A stretch of 64,000 bases of DNA, taken from contig CAXBDI010000001.1 of assembly GCA_963974445.1 (NCBI GenBank), forward strand, positions 1 to 64,000, in the 5' to 3' direction. Below, one piece after another: positions 50,916-60,166 of this stretch. Positions within the stretch are counted from its first letter, which is position 1; every line of letters starts with the position of its first letter. The notes under the pieces are model-generated. The model made no database searches, had not been told where the DNA came from, and saw only the letters and a program-made list of their open reading frames with translations. The stretch is from JACKII01 sp963974445. Lineage in GTDB: Bacteria; Pseudomonadota; Alphaproteobacteria; Bin95. The translations under genes and the position numbers were made by a program.

Positions 50916-52751
50916 ATGCCCATGAGCATCCGCCTCCTGCCCGAAGTTCTGGTCAATCAAATCGCCGCCGGCGAGGTGATCGAACGCCCGGCTGCCGTCG
51001 TCAAGGAGTTGGTCGAGAACGCGCTTGACGCTGGCGCCTCGCGCATCGAGGTGACGATCCGCGACGGCGGCAAGGCGCAGATTTCCGTGCGCGACGACGG
51101 ACGTGGCGTGACGGCGGACGAGTTGGCGCTGGCAGTGCAGCGGCACGCGACCTCGAAACTGCCGGACGACGACCTGGTCCATATCCGCACCCTCGGCTTT
51201 CGCGGCGAGGCGCTGCCGTCTATTGGCGCGGTGGCGCGGCTGTCGATAGTCTCACGTACGGCGGATGCCGACGACGCCTGGTCTGTGGCGGTCGAAGGCG
51301 GGCGGGTCGGCGAGATCGCGCCGGCAGCCCTGACCCATGGCACGCTGGTGGAGGTGCGCGACCTGTTCTTCGCCACGCCGGCCCGGCTGAAATTCCTGAA
51401 GACCGCCCGCGTCGAAAGCGGCCAGGCGCAGGACCATTTGCGCCGGCTGGCGATGGCCTCACCCGCGGTCGCCTTCCACTTGCGCGATGAGACGCGGGAC
51501 TTGCTGAAGCTGCCAGCCTGCGCCGGACCGGAGGCGCAGAAGGCGCGGCTTGCCGCCGTCTTGGGCCGTGATTTTGGCGCCAATGCCGTTCCGGTCTTGG
51601 CGGAGCGTGAGGGTTTGCGCCTCTCCGGCCAGATCGGCCTGCCGACCTATCACCGTGCCACCACCGCCAGCCAGTACCTGTTCGTCAATGGCCGGGCGGT
51701 GCGCGACCGGCTGCTGCTCGGCGCGCTGAAGGGCGGCTATGAGGATATGATCCCGCGTGGGCGCTATCCCGTGGTCGCCCTGTTCATCGACGTGGATGCG
51801 GAGGCGGTGGACGTCAACGTGCATCCGGCCAAAGCGGAAGTACGCTTTCGCGACGCCGCGGCGGTGCGCGGGCTGCTGGTGGCCGGCGTGCGCCAGGCAC
51901 TCGATGCGGCCGGGTTTCGGGCGTCGGCGACTGTCGGCGCGGCCACACTCGGCGCATTCCGACCGGGCGGTGGTGGCGGCGGTTCGGCGGGTGCTGGCAG
52001 CCTCGCCCACCTGTTCTCTCCGCAATACAGGGCGACGGCGTTGCCGCAGGCGGTGGCGGAGCAGGCCGCCGCGTTTCAGGCCCCGCAGCCGGTCGCCGGC
52101 AGCCCGCTGGCAGCCCCCGCCGCCGGTGACAACGTCGCCGATCTCGCGGGCGCCGGCACACCGCCTGAGGACTTCCCCCTCGGCGCGGCCAGGGCGCAGG
52201 TGCATGGCACCTATATCGTCGCTCAGACCGGCGATGGCGTCGTCATCGTCGACCAGCACGCCGCGCACGAGCGCCTGGTGCTGGAGCGCATGAAGAAGGC
52301 ACTGGCGAACGGCGGCGTCGCCCGTCAGGCGCTGCTGCTGCCGGAGGTGGTGGAGTTGGAACCCGCCGCAGCCGACCGCCTGATCGACCGCAGTCACGAA
52401 CTGGCTGACCTCGGCCTGGTGATCGAGGCGTTCGGCCATGGCGCTGTGGTGGTGCGGGAGACGCCGGCGCTGCTGGGCCATACCGATTGCGCTGGCCTGG
52501 TCCGCGATCTTGCCGACGAACTCGCCTCCTGGGACTCGACCCACGGCTTGCAGAATAGGCTGGACGCAGTCGCCGGCACCATGGCCTGTCACGGCAGCGT
52601 CCGCGCCGGGCGCAGCCTCAACATGGCGGAGATGAACGCCTTGCTGCGCGAGATGGAGGTCACGCCCCACTCCGGCCAATGCAACCACGGCCGCCCGACC
52701 TATGTCGAGTTGAAGCTGGCCGATATCGAGCGGCTGTTCGCACGGCGGTGA
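50916..52751 (+). CDS. mutL: DNA mismatch repair protein MutL (endonuclease type)
   Basis: 611 residues. GHKL ATPase motifs NQIAAGEVIERP, ELVENALDAGA and the ATP-lid GFRGEALPSIG are intact. The C-terminal domain carries DQHAAHERLVLE, the DQHA(x)2E(x)4E metal motif of nicking MutL, consistent with an organism lacking MutH. The usual zinc-site CPHGRPT reads QCNHGRPT. A Gly/Ser/Ala-rich linker joins the halves. ATG at 50922 is an alternative. Likely co-transcribed with pgi. Confidence 0.96.
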   Translation: MPMSIRLLPEVLVNQIAAGEVIERPAAVVKELVENALDAGASRIEVTIRDGGKAQISVRDDGRGVTADELALAVQRHATSKLPDDDLVHIRTLGFRGEALPSIGAVARLSIVSRTADADDAWSVAVEGGRVGEIAPAALTHGTLVEVRDLFFATPARLKFLKTARVESGQAQDHLRRLAMASPAVAFHLRDETRDLLKLPACAGPEAQKARLAAVLGRDFGANAVPVLAEREGLRLSGQIGLPTYHRATTASQYLFVNGRAVRDRLLLGALKGGYEDMIPRGRYPVVALFIDVDAEAVDVNVHPAKAEVRFRDAAAVRGLLVAGVRQALDAAGFRASATVGAATLGAFRPGGGGGGSAGAGSLAHLFSPQYRATALPQAVAEQAAAFQAPQPVAGSPLAAPAAGDNVADLAGAGTPPEDFPLGAARAQVHGTYIVAQTGDGVVIVDQHAAHERLVLERMKKALANGGVARQALLLPEVVELEPAAADRLIDRSHELADLGLVIEAFGHGAVVVRETPALLGHTDCAGLVRDLADELASWDSTHGLQNRLDAVAGTMACHGSVRAGRSLNMAEMNALLREMEVTPHSGQCNHGRPTYVELKLADIERLFARR

Positions 52752-52790
52752 AAGGCAGAGCCATATCGATTGGAAACCCTTCCATTTCTT

Positions 52791-52883
52791 CCCGGACTTG
52801 ATCCGGGATCCATGCCAGAGCGGTTATTCCGAGTCCGGACTTGCACTTGGCTCTCAGGCGTGGACCCCGGGTCAAGCCCGGGG
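52791..52883. repeat. Intergenic palindromic repeat pair after mutL
   Basis: CCCGGACTTGATCCGGG at 52791-52807 (6-bp arms) and CCCCGGG-TCAAG-CCCGGGG at 52865-52883 (7-bp arms), with GATCCATGCC and GCGTGGACCC flanks that look like one element in two orientations. Similar cores recur at about 58213 and 63988. This type of GC palindrome is scattered in many alphaproteobacterial genomes. It may also end mutL transcription. The rest of 52752-53004 shows nothing else. Confidence 0.65.
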
Positions 52884-53004
52884 AGGAGAGAAATGATGGA
52901 TGGGTGGAGGACTTCAGTCCCGGGCTAAGGCGCGATAGCCAGCGGCATCGCAGCTTTGTATGCTAGCGTCGAGAGGGATTTTTCAACGGGTGAGGAACGA
53001 TCAA

Positions 53005-53919
53005 ATGACAGAGCGTCTCGGGTTTATCGGATTGGGCGCTATGGGCTTGCCGATGGCGAAGCGGCTGTTGGGCGGCGGCTATCCGCTGTTGGCCTTCGAC
53101 CAGAACCCCGCAGCTCTGCAAGCTCTGGTCGATGCGGGCGCCGAGGCTGCGACCTCCATCAAGGACGTGGCCGATCAGGTGGAATGCGTGCTGGTCAGCC
53201 TGCCGACGCCGGATGTGGTTAAGACGGTGGCGCTCGGCGAGGGCGGCGTTTGTACCGGCAGCCGGGTCAAGACCTTCATCGACCTGTCGACCACCGGCCC
53301 GCGCATGGCCGAAAGCATCGCCACCGGCCTGGCCGAGCACGGCATCACTCAGATGGATTCGCCAGTCTCCGGCGGCGTCGGCGGCGCGGAGAAGGGCACG
53401 CTGGCGGTCATGGTCGCGGGGCCGGAGGCGCTGTGGGACCGCTACCAGCCGGCGCTCGCCTATATCGGCAAGCCCTTCTTCGTCGGCGAGACCCCCGGCC
53501 ACGGCCAGATGATCAAGCTCTTGAACAACTACCTGTCGGCCACCGCCATGGTCGCGACGGCGGAGGCGTTCGTCGTCGGCGCCAAGGCCGGGCTCGACCC
53601 GGATGTGATGGTCGAGGTGATCTGCGCCGGCAGCGGCATGAACACGGCGGTGCGCGACAAGTTCCCGAAATCCATCCTGACCCGCAATTTCGACTACGGC
53701 TTCCGCACCGAGTTGATGCACAAGGACGTCAAGCTCTGCATGGAGGAGGCGGAGGCGCTGGGCGTGCCGATGTGGGTCGGCCAGCCGGTGAAGCAGTGGT
53801 GGTCGTACTCCCTGGCCCGCGGCGGCAACCAGGAGGATTTCACCCACATGGTACGCTACATGGAGGAGCAGGCCGGCGGCGTCGAAATCCGCTCGCGCCG
53901 CAACGCGCCCAAAGGCTGA
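53005..53919 (+). CDS. 3-hydroxyisobutyrate dehydrogenase-like NAD-binding oxidoreductase
   Basis: 304 residues of the beta-hydroxyacid dehydrogenase family. N-terminal Rossmann loop GFIGLGAMGLPMAKRL, substrate motif DSPVSGGVGGAEKGTLAVM near residue 124 and the catalytic Lys in MIKLLNNYLSA near residue 173 are present. Substrate could be 3-hydroxyisobutyrate, tartronate semialdehyde or similar. GAGGA lies 10 bases before the ATG at 53005. Confidence 0.85.
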   Translation: MTERLGFIGLGAMGLPMAKRLLGGGYPLLAFDQNPAALQALVDAGAEAATSIKDVADQVECVLVSLPTPDVVKTVALGEGGVCTGSRVKTFIDLSTTGPRMAESIATGLAEHGITQMDSPVSGGVGGAEKGTLAVMVAGPEALWDRYQPALAYIGKPFFVGETPGHGQMIKLLNNYLSATAMVATAEAFVVGAKAGLDPDVMVEVICAGSGMNTAVRDKFPKSILTRNFDYGFRTELMHKDVKLCMEEAEALGVPMWVGQPVKQWWSYSLARGGNQEDFTHMVRYMEEQAGGVEIRSRRNAPKG

Positions 53920-54046
53920 TGGCGGGCGAGCCGCATCGCGCGGCGCATGAGGACGACGACGCTCTGCCGTCGCTGGAGGCGGCGGCTGGATCGGCCTGCC
54001 ATAGGCTGAGTGCGCTGGTTTGTGTCGGCGCTCACAAACAGTGGCT

Positions 54047-54709
54047 TCAACCGAGCAACCGCACGCGGATCTCCGCCGCCAACTCCTCCCAACTTTCAGC
54101 CTGGTGATGGGCCGTCGGAATGTGTCCCTGCAACGCCCGCAGCCGCGGATGGCTGGAGAAGTGCAGGCGGTGCACAGCCTCCGCATGTTCCGCTACGCTT
54201 TCGTGGTGGTGGCCGATATCGTCGATGAAGGCGGCGGGCGCCTGCACCTGCGCCGCCAGCATACGCACGGTAGGCCCCTTCAGGCCGGCGTTGGCGATGA
54301 TCGGGTAGGCCATGCCGTTGCGTTCCAGGGCCCGGGCGCGGTCGTTGCGCTGCGCCAGCGGCAGGTTTGAGAGCACCAGCACCTGCACACCGTCGGCGGC
54401 CAGCGCCTCCAATGCCGCAGCGGCTCCCTCGACCGCCGGTATCGTCGACGTGCGTTCCTGGAAGAAGGTGTTGATCAGCAGCCGCACTTCGGCAGGCGAG
54501 AGCGCGCCGTCATCGCTGGGCCGGCGGATGTTGCCGGTCAGCGCGAACGACTTCCAGTCGTAATAATGGCCCTGTTCCTCCACATAGCCGACGAACGCCG
54601 CCATGAAGTCGAACAGTACCTCGTCTGCGTCGGAGATCAGCAGGGGCCGGCCTGGGTCGAGGCGCAGTTCCGCCAATTGTGAGGCAACGTCTGGGTGCAG
54701 GTCACTCAT
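54047..54709 (-). CDS. HAD-superfamily hydrolase-like protein
   Basis: 220 residues. HAD motif I reads LLISDADEVLFDF (near residue 24), with D-x-D retained but E-V-L instead of the usual G-T-L. Motif II SNLPL (near residue 125) and the acidic motif IV AFIDDIGHH follow. It is probably a small phosphatase but unusual. ATG at 54709 overlaps the stop of the DUF454 gene. The 128 bp before 54047 hold no gene. Confidence 0.75.
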   Translation of the reverse strand: MSDLHPDVASQLAELRLDPGRPLLISDADEVLFDFMAAFVGYVEEQGHYYDWKSFALTGNIRRPSDDGALSPAEVRLLINTFFQERTSTIPAVEGAAAALEALAADGVQVLVLSNLPLAQRNDRARALERNGMAYPIIANAGLKGPTVRMLAAQVQAPAAFIDDIGHHHESVAEHAEAVHRLHFSSHPRLRALQGHIPTAHHQAESWEELAAEIRVRLLG

Positions 54710-55191
54710 GGTGTCCGATCTTTGGGAGTGTCGCGCTTGCGCGGGCCGTTTGGCCTGGTGGAAATCCATACCGATACCGTCGCCAGGATCATGCCGATCA
54801 GCACCAGCCCCCAGAACGGCACCGCGCCGCGCTGCACCAGCCCGATCATCGCCAGGGTCATCGCCAGCACCGCCATGACCTTGGCCCAGAGCGGGATGGC
54901 GCCATGCTCCTGCCAATCGCGCAGCAGCGGCCCGAACATACGGTTGTGATAGAGCCATCCGTGCAACCGCACGCTCGACCGGGCGAATGCCCAGGCGGCG
55001 ACCAGCAGAAACGGCACCGTCGGCAGTAGTGGTAGAAACGCGCCGAGCGCCGCCAGCCCGACCGCCAGCCAGCCAATGCCAAGCAGCAGCCACTTTCCCG
55101 GCCCGGTGAGGGGTTTGGCCAAAGTGGTCAAGCCAAAGGCCGGGCTCTCATACAGACCGTCACTCGCCGTGACTTCCGAATACCTCGACAT
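54706..55191 (-). CDS. YbaN/DUF454 family inner-membrane protein
   Basis: 161 residues. WLAVGLAALGAFLPLLPTVPFLL with the Pro-Leu-Leu-Pro-Thr-x-Pro core and RSSVRLHGWLYHNRMFGPLL are hallmarks of DUF454. About three or four membrane spans. The start at 55191 overlaps the end of the nitroreductase gene by 32 bp, so a shorter start is possible; the first ~30 residues are not conserved. Function unknown. Confidence 0.82.
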   Translation of the reverse strand: MSRYSEVTASDGLYESPAFGLTTLAKPLTGPGKWLLLGIGWLAVGLAALGAFLPLLPTVPFLLVAAWAFARSSVRLHGWLYHNRMFGPLLRDWQEHGAIPLWAKVMAVLAMTLAMIGLVQRGAVPFWGLVLIGMILATVSVWISTRPNGPRKRDTPKDRTP

Positions 55192-55735
55192 ATTTCTCCG
55201 GCTCCGGCCGTTTTTTCGCCGGTACCTTGTCGGCTGGTGTGCCCAGGTAGAGGAAGGCGACGATGGCGTCCTCTTCCTTCAGCCCGAAAAACGCCTTCAC
55301 CTTTGGGTCGTAGGCGTTGTCGCCGGTCAGCATGACGCTGCCATAGCCTTTGGCCTGCGCCGCCAGTTGCAGGGTCAAGGCTGCCTGCCCGGCAGAGACG
55401 ATCTGCTCCAGATGCGGCACCTTCGGATGCGGTTTGGTGCGGGCCAGTACTGCGACGACAACGGGCGAGCGCATGGCTCGTTTGCGCTCGGCCTCCAAAG
55501 ACTCTTCCGCGGCATCCGGCTTGCGGGCCTTCAGCGCATCGGCGAAGACCTCGCCCATCCGGGCCCGATCATCTCCGCGCAGCACGACAAAGCGCCAGGG
55601 CCGCACCGTGCCGTGATCCGGCACGCGGGTCGCGGCTTCGAACATTTCGGCCAAATCGGCATCGCTGGGGCCCGGCTCGGTCATGAACCGGGGCAGGGTC
55701 GAGGCGCGCTCTTTCAACAGGGTGAGGGCATCCAT
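55160..55735 (-). CDS. Nitroreductase family protein (YdjA-like)
   Basis: 191-residue FMN-dependent oxidoreductase. FMN-binding DHGTVRPWRFVVLRGD (near residue 46) and the mid-domain HLEQIVSAGQAALTLQLAAQAKGYGSVMLTG (near residue 115) fit the YdjA subfamily. AAGGAGAG seven bases before ATG 55735 fixes the start; a longer frame begins at 55753. Substrate unknown. Divergent from the CoA-transferase gene. Confidence 0.88.
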   Translation of the reverse strand: MDALTLLKERASTLPRFMTEPGPSDADLAEMFEAATRVPDHGTVRPWRFVVLRGDDRARMGEVFADALKARKPDAAEESLEAERKRAMRSPVVVAVLARTKPHPKVPHLEQIVSAGQAALTLQLAAQAKGYGSVMLTGDNAYDPKVKAFFGLKEEDAIVAFLYLGTPADKVPAKKRPEPEKYVEVFGSHGE

Positions 55736-55850
55736 CGGCAGGCTCTCCTTCACAAGCTTGGGTGTCGCGGCGAACAGAAGCGCCTATAATCGCCGGAAAT
55801 GCGCGAAGGGCAATGCCGGCGCGCAACCGATAGCCGAGGACCCGCCGCCC

Positions 55851-57071
55851 GTGACTCAAATCGCACCTCCGCAAGGCCCCATGAAGGGCGTTCGCGTCGT
55901 CGACCTGACCACCGTCATGTTCGGCCCCTACTGTACACAGATCCTGGGTGAGATGGGGGCCGACATTATCAAGGTCGAGGGGCCGGAAGGCGATATCTCG
56001 CGCCAGGTCGGCGCGTCGCGCAGCCCGACCATGTCCGCGGCGTTCCTGATCAAAGGCCGCAACAAGCGCAGCCTCGTACTCGACCTGAAGCAGGAGGCGG
56101 CGCGGGACGCGCTCTATAAGCTCTGCGCGACCGCCGACGTCTTCATCCACAACATGCGGCCCAAAGCCGCCGCCCGCCTCGGCATCGCCTATGAGGACAT
56201 CGCCCGCGCCCGGCCCGACATCGTCTACTGCAACGCCATCGGCTTCGGGCCGGAGGGGCCCTATGCGGACAAGCCGGCTTATGACGACCTGATTCAGGGC
56301 CTGTCTGGCCTCGCAGCCCTCACCGGCATGGTAACGGGTGAGCCGCGGTTCGCGCCGTCGGTGGTCGCCGACAAGACCAGCGGCCTGTTTGCGCTCTATT
56401 CGATCTGCATGGGCCTGTTCCATCGCGAGCGCACCGGCGAGGGCCAGCGCATCGACGTGCCGATGTTCGAGACCTTCGCCAGCTTCGTCATCAACGAGCA
56501 TATGCAGGAGCGCTTCTTCGTGCCGCCGAAGGGCGAGGCCGGCTATGTGCGGCTACTGTCGCCCTACCGCCGGCCGCACAAGACCGCGGATGGCTATATC
56601 TGCATGATGCCGTATTCGACCAAGCACTGGGTCGCCTTCTTCAATCTGGCCGGGCGCCCGGATTTGGCGGCGGACGAGCGCTTCCAGACCATGCCGGGGC
56701 GCACCAAAAATATCGGCGAACTGTATCAGCACCTCTCGGAGATCATGCCTACCCGCACCACCGCCGACTGGCTGGAAGTGCTGGCGGAGGCGGACGTGCC
56801 GTCCGCGCCGATGAACACGCCGGAAGACCTGTTCACCGACCCGCACCTGACCGCCGTCGGCATGTTCCCGGAAAGCGAGCACCCGAGCGAGGGCAGGGTG
56901 CGGCATATCAAGGTGCCGGTGACCTTCTCGAAAACGCCCGGCGGCCTGTCCCGCCACGCGCCCCGGCTGGGCGAGCACAGCCTCGAACTGCTGCGCGAGG
57001 CCGGACTTTCCGAAGACGAGATCGAGGATTTAGTCGCAAAACGGGCCACGAGCCAAGCGAACGCCTCGTAG
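55851..57071 (+). CDS. Class III (CaiB/BaiF) CoA-transferase
   Basis: 406 residues. N-terminal VRVVDLTTVMFGPYCTQILGEMGADIIKVE, a strong family signature, and the catalytic Asp in AYDDLIQGLSGLAALTGM (near residue 148). Transfers CoA between carboxylic acids. GTG at 55851 lies 11 bases after GAGGA; ATG at 55881 is the alternative. Substrates cannot be named. The following 57072-57146 holds no gene. Confidence 0.88.
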   Translation: MTQIAPPQGPMKGVRVVDLTTVMFGPYCTQILGEMGADIIKVEGPEGDISRQVGASRSPTMSAAFLIKGRNKRSLVLDLKQEAARDALYKLCATADVFIHNMRPKAAARLGIAYEDIARARPDIVYCNAIGFGPEGPYADKPAYDDLIQGLSGLAALTGMVTGEPRFAPSVVADKTSGLFALYSICMGLFHRERTGEGQRIDVPMFETFASFVINEHMQERFFVPPKGEAGYVRLLSPYRRPHKTADGYICMMPYSTKHWVAFFNLAGRPDLAADERFQTMPGRTKNIGELYQHLSEIMPTRTTADWLEVLAEADVPSAPMNTPEDLFTDPHLTAVGMFPESEHPSEGRVRHIKVPVTFSKTPGGLSRHAPRLGEHSLELLREAGLSEDEIEDLVAKRATSQANAS

Positions 57072-57146
57072 CACTTAGATGCTTTCGGCGTTGCGTGGCA
57101 TTACAATGTGCGGGTTGGCAATGTGCGGCTTGCGATGACCTAAGCC

Positions 57147-57182
57147 AAAAAAACCAAAGTCACAGTGCGATTGTGACCTTGG
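57147..57182 (-). terminator. Rho-independent terminator of the PRC-barrel gene
   Basis: Reading leftward, CCAAGGTCACA (57182-57172), loop ATCGCAC, TGTGACTTTGG (57164-57154), then seven Ts (57153-57147). A second GC-rich stem (arms 57191-57202 and 57213-57225) precedes it. Both lie 20-100 bp beyond the PRC-barrel gene's stop. Confidence 0.85.
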
Positions 57183-57243
57183 CCTTATCCTGCGGCCCGG
57201 GCGGCACGACACTGCCCGGACCGCAAAGCTTTGGATGCGTCGG

Positions 57244-57876
57244 CTACTGGTTTGCAGGCGCGCCCGAGCGCGGCGGAACAGGGTTGGCGCCCGTTCCCGT
57301 GTTTTGCCGGGCAGCGTTGCGCGCGCGCTCCGCTTCCTGCTCGCTCTTTATCGCTTCGACCGTGCGAAATTCCGGCATTTGCTTGAGTTCGTCAGCAGTC
57401 GCTGCAATATGGAGGGTCATACTGCCTTCGGAAGATTCCCGTTTCATGCTCTCCCATGGCAATCCGACCTGCTTACTGCCGATGCCGAGAAAGCCGCCCA
57501 CCGACACGACTACGCTCTCAACCTTGCCATCTTTGTCAATTGCCAGATTTTTGACATTGCCAACCGCTTCGCCTTGATCGTTCACGACGCTCGATCCGAT
57601 CAAGTCTCCGGCCAGAAACTGGCTAGGCCGCTGTTCGGTTACCGGCTGTACAGAGGCCGTTCCGGTCATGCCCGGCGTACCCGCTTTGCCAGCACCTACG
57701 TCCTTTTGGTCAGGCATCGCAGGCGTTTGCTTATCAGACTCCATTTGGCCCTGCGGGGCGGATTTATTTTGAAGCTCTTGATCTGTCGCTTTTTCATTCT
57801 GAGCATACGCAGGCAGCGCAAGGCCCAGAGCGAGAGCCAAAGCAGAAGTCGTTGTTATTTTCTGAAGAGAGGTCAT
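57244..57876 (-). CDS. Secreted PRC-barrel domain protein
   Basis: 210 residues with a signal peptide (MTSLQKITTTSALALALG..., cleaved near PAYAQ). A Gln/Asp-rich linker (about 25-85) is followed by the PRC barrel: LIGSSVVNDQGEAVGNVKNLAIDKDGKVESV and GGFLGIGSKQVGLPWESMK. Such small exported PRC-barrel proteins are common in Alphaproteobacteria, often in stress loci, without known function. Ends with a Pro/Ala tail. Confidence 0.88.
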   Translation of the reverse strand: MTSLQKITTTSALALALGLALPAYAQNEKATDQELQNKSAPQGQMESDKQTPAMPDQKDVGAGKAGTPGMTGTASVQPVTEQRPSQFLAGDLIGSSVVNDQGEAVGNVKNLAIDKDGKVESVVVSVGGFLGIGSKQVGLPWESMKRESSEGSMTLHIAATADELKQMPEFRTVEAIKSEQEAERARNAARQNTGTGANPVPPRSGAPANQ

Positions 57877-58436
57877 GACATCACTCCTGTTATGTTAGCC
57901 GCTCTACCCGCACATTTTGCGCGGTGCAGGCGGCCACCGGTCGCAAGATTGATCCGAGCAACCGTGGTAGCAGGTTACATCGTGAGACCGAAAACGCGTT
58001 TCAAGATAAGAAAATTAAAATGAAACAGAACTCGTCGCGTGGGTCTTTGGCCGCTATCGCCACTACCTCACCTGCCGCAACCGTGTGGTCGATGTAGCCC
58101 GCTTTGGCATCCCGGCCGAGGCCGCGGTTGGCTTCGCCTGCATCGCACCCGCCAATCCTTCCTCTATCGCGGAGGGATGGCGAGCGCCTTTCCGTCAGCA
58201 TTCCCGCATTTCCCCGGACTTGAACCGGTATCCACGTCGAGAGGCGATGCCAAGCTGGCGATCTTTGCCTGAGCCCTGACAGACCGCGCCCTCTGCGGAC
58301 GGTTGCTTGATTTGCATCAGTGTGCCCCTATCGCCGGCTGTGCGAGACTGGCGGCTGTCCCAAGCTACTGAATCCCAGTGGTTCGAACCATTCGGATGGT
58401 CGCGGTTCGTTGTGCGACCCTCATCATCTCTCCTGG

Positions 58437-58536
58437 CGTCATTGCGAGCCGACGGCGAAGCAACCCAGGAAATATTGCAACCGGCACAAGCGTTTATCTG
58501 GGTTGCTTCGTCGCCTGCGGCTCCTCTCGATGACGG
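58437..58536. repeat. Long imperfect inverted repeat (MITE-like intergenic element)
   Basis: Left arm from 58437 (CGTCATTGCGAG, GGCGAAGCAACCCAGG) and right arm to 58535 (TATCTGGGTTGCTTCGTCGCC, GCTCCTCTCGATGACG) can pair over about 35 bases with small bulges, around a ~25-base centre. This CGTCATTGCGAG...GAAGCAA layout is a widely scattered palindrome type in Alphaproteobacteria. A CCCCGGACTTGAACCGG repeat lies at about 58213. Apart from these, 57877-58610 holds no gene I can support. Confidence 0.7.
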
Positions 58537-58610
58537 CGGTGGCGTGTCGGCGACGATTCGGATAAGGACTCATTATGTTTCGCTCGCACCACTAGGCTAG
58601 AGCCGCAACC

Positions 58611-59957
58611 ATGACGCAACCGTCACCGGAAACGACGATCCAGGTTTCGCGCCAGCGCTTCAAGCTGCGGGTTTGGATCACCAGTCGACTTTGGGCGCAG
58701 GTCGTGGCCGGCATGGTGCTGGGCTTCGGCCTCGGCTTGCTGTTGAGCGACAGCACCGGCCTGATATCGCCGAAAATGGCGGAGCTGATCGGCCTCTGGC
58801 TGGCCTTGCCCGGCCAGATTTTTCTGGCCCTGATCGCCATGGTGCTGGTGCCGCTGATCTTCTCCTCGATCATTGGCGGCCTGAACGGCGCCGGCTCCGG
58901 CGCCGAATTGCGGGCGGTTGGGCTGCGGCTCGCCGGGTTTATCCTGATGACCACCGGCGCCGCTGCAGCCTCTGGCGTTGTCCTGGCGAAGTGGTTACAG
59001 CCGGGCGCGGCCTTGCGCACCTTCGCCAGCACCACGGTCACGCCGCCCGCCAATGGCGTCGCCGAGGGTCCGCCGGTCGAGGAGACGGTGCGTACTCTGC
59101 CAGACCTGATCGCCAACGTGCTGCCGACCAACCCCACCGCCTCCATCGTCCAAGGCGACATGCTGGCGGTGGTTGTGTTGGCGCTGTTGGTCGGTGTTTC
59201 CATCACGCAAATCGACCGCAGGCGCGCCGAGCCATTTCTGGCGTTGATGGACGCGTTTTTGTCGATCTCGATGAATATCGTCAAATGGGCGATGTTCCTG
59301 GCGCCGTTCGCGGTCTTCGGCCTGATGGCGCAGTTGGTGATGCGCATCGGCTTCGAGACGCTGATCGGCATTTCCGGCTATGTCGGAACCGTATTGCTGG
59401 GCCTGGGCCTGCTGTTCGTTCTGTATCTGGCGGTTGTCTGGCTGCTCGCCCGGGTCAGTCCGATGCAGTTCGCAGACGCGGCGGCCGGCAATCTGTTGCT
59501 GGCATTTTCGACCTCCAGTTCGTCCGCGGTGATGCCGGTCACCATCCAGACATCGCGCCGGCTGGGCGTGCCGGAGAGCATCGCCAACCTGGTCATTCCG
59601 CTTGGTGCGACGATGAACATGGCCGGCACCGCGCTCTACCAGGCGGTCGCCATTCTGTTCCTGGCGCAATTGGCGGGGGTGGAACTGACGACGACGCAAA
59701 CTCTGGTGGTCACCGGCACACTGGTGGCCTCAAGCATCGGCGCGCCCGGCACGCCCGGCGTCAGCATCGCCATCCTGATCAGCGTCGCCACCAGCATGAA
59801 TATCCCGGTGGAGGGGATGGTCATCATCCTCGGCGTCGACCGGCTGCTGGACATGTGCCGCACCGTGGTCAACGTCACTGGCGATCTGGTGGCCGCGGTG
59901 CTGTTGCGCGATACCGCGGCGGTCGCCGACGATGGTGCGGTATCGACACACCCTTAA
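58611..59957 (+). CDS. Dicarboxylate/amino acid:cation symporter (DAACS family)
   Basis: 448-residue membrane transporter of the DctA/GltP fold, with about eight spans and two re-entrant loops. The serine-rich hairpin FSTSSSSAVMPVT (near residue 303), NMAGTALYQAVAILFLAQ (near residue 340) and SIGAPGTPGVSIAI (near residue 378) are diagnostic. Takes up C4-dicarboxylates, glutamate or aspartate with H+ or Na+. No DctB/DctD regulators nearby. Confidence 0.92.
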   Translation: MTQPSPETTIQVSRQRFKLRVWITSRLWAQVVAGMVLGFGLGLLLSDSTGLISPKMAELIGLWLALPGQIFLALIAMVLVPLIFSSIIGGLNGAGSGAELRAVGLRLAGFILMTTGAAAASGVVLAKWLQPGAALRTFASTTVTPPANGVAEGPPVEETVRTLPDLIANVLPTNPTASIVQGDMLAVVVLALLVGVSITQIDRRRAEPFLALMDAFLSISMNIVKWAMFLAPFAVFGLMAQLVMRIGFETLIGISGYVGTVLLGLGLLFVLYLAVVWLLARVSPMQFADAAAGNLLLAFSTSSSSAVMPVTIQTSRRLGVPESIANLVIPLGATMNMAGTALYQAVAILFLAQLAGVELTTTQTLVVTGTLVASSIGAPGTPGVSIAILISVATSMNIPVEGMVIILGVDRLLDMCRTVVNVTGDLVAAVLLRDTAAVADDGAVSTHP

Positions 59958-59964
59958 TAAGATC

Positions 59965-59988
59965 AACCAGTTACAGATGCGACTGGTT
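59965..59988 (+). terminator. Weak hairpin after the symporter gene
   Basis: AACCAGT (59965-59971), 10-base loop, ACTGGTT (59982-59988), then TCTCG, eight bp after the stop. No real T-run, so weak support. The following bases to 60166 are AT-richer and hold no gene. Confidence 0.3.
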
Positions 59989-60166
59989 TCTCGATAGTCC
60001 GGATGTGCAACAGAAAATATCGCAATCAAGAGGCTGGAGCCCAAAAGCACTCCCATATTGACGCCTGTCATTATCAGACAGATTGTATGTGTTACAAACT
60101 GGCGCGCTGCCAAATGTTCGTCCCAGAGTATCTCTGCCGTATACGGGAATCGAAAGAGTGAGGGAT

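Noticed and set aside
49674..51182. 502-codon minus-strand frame opposite pgi and mutL
   Set aside because: Spans two well-supported genes in antisense and shows no domain.
58022..58279. Short open frames before the symporter gene (e.g. from 58085)
   Set aside because: No ribosome site, no family, and the 3' part lies in a repeat.
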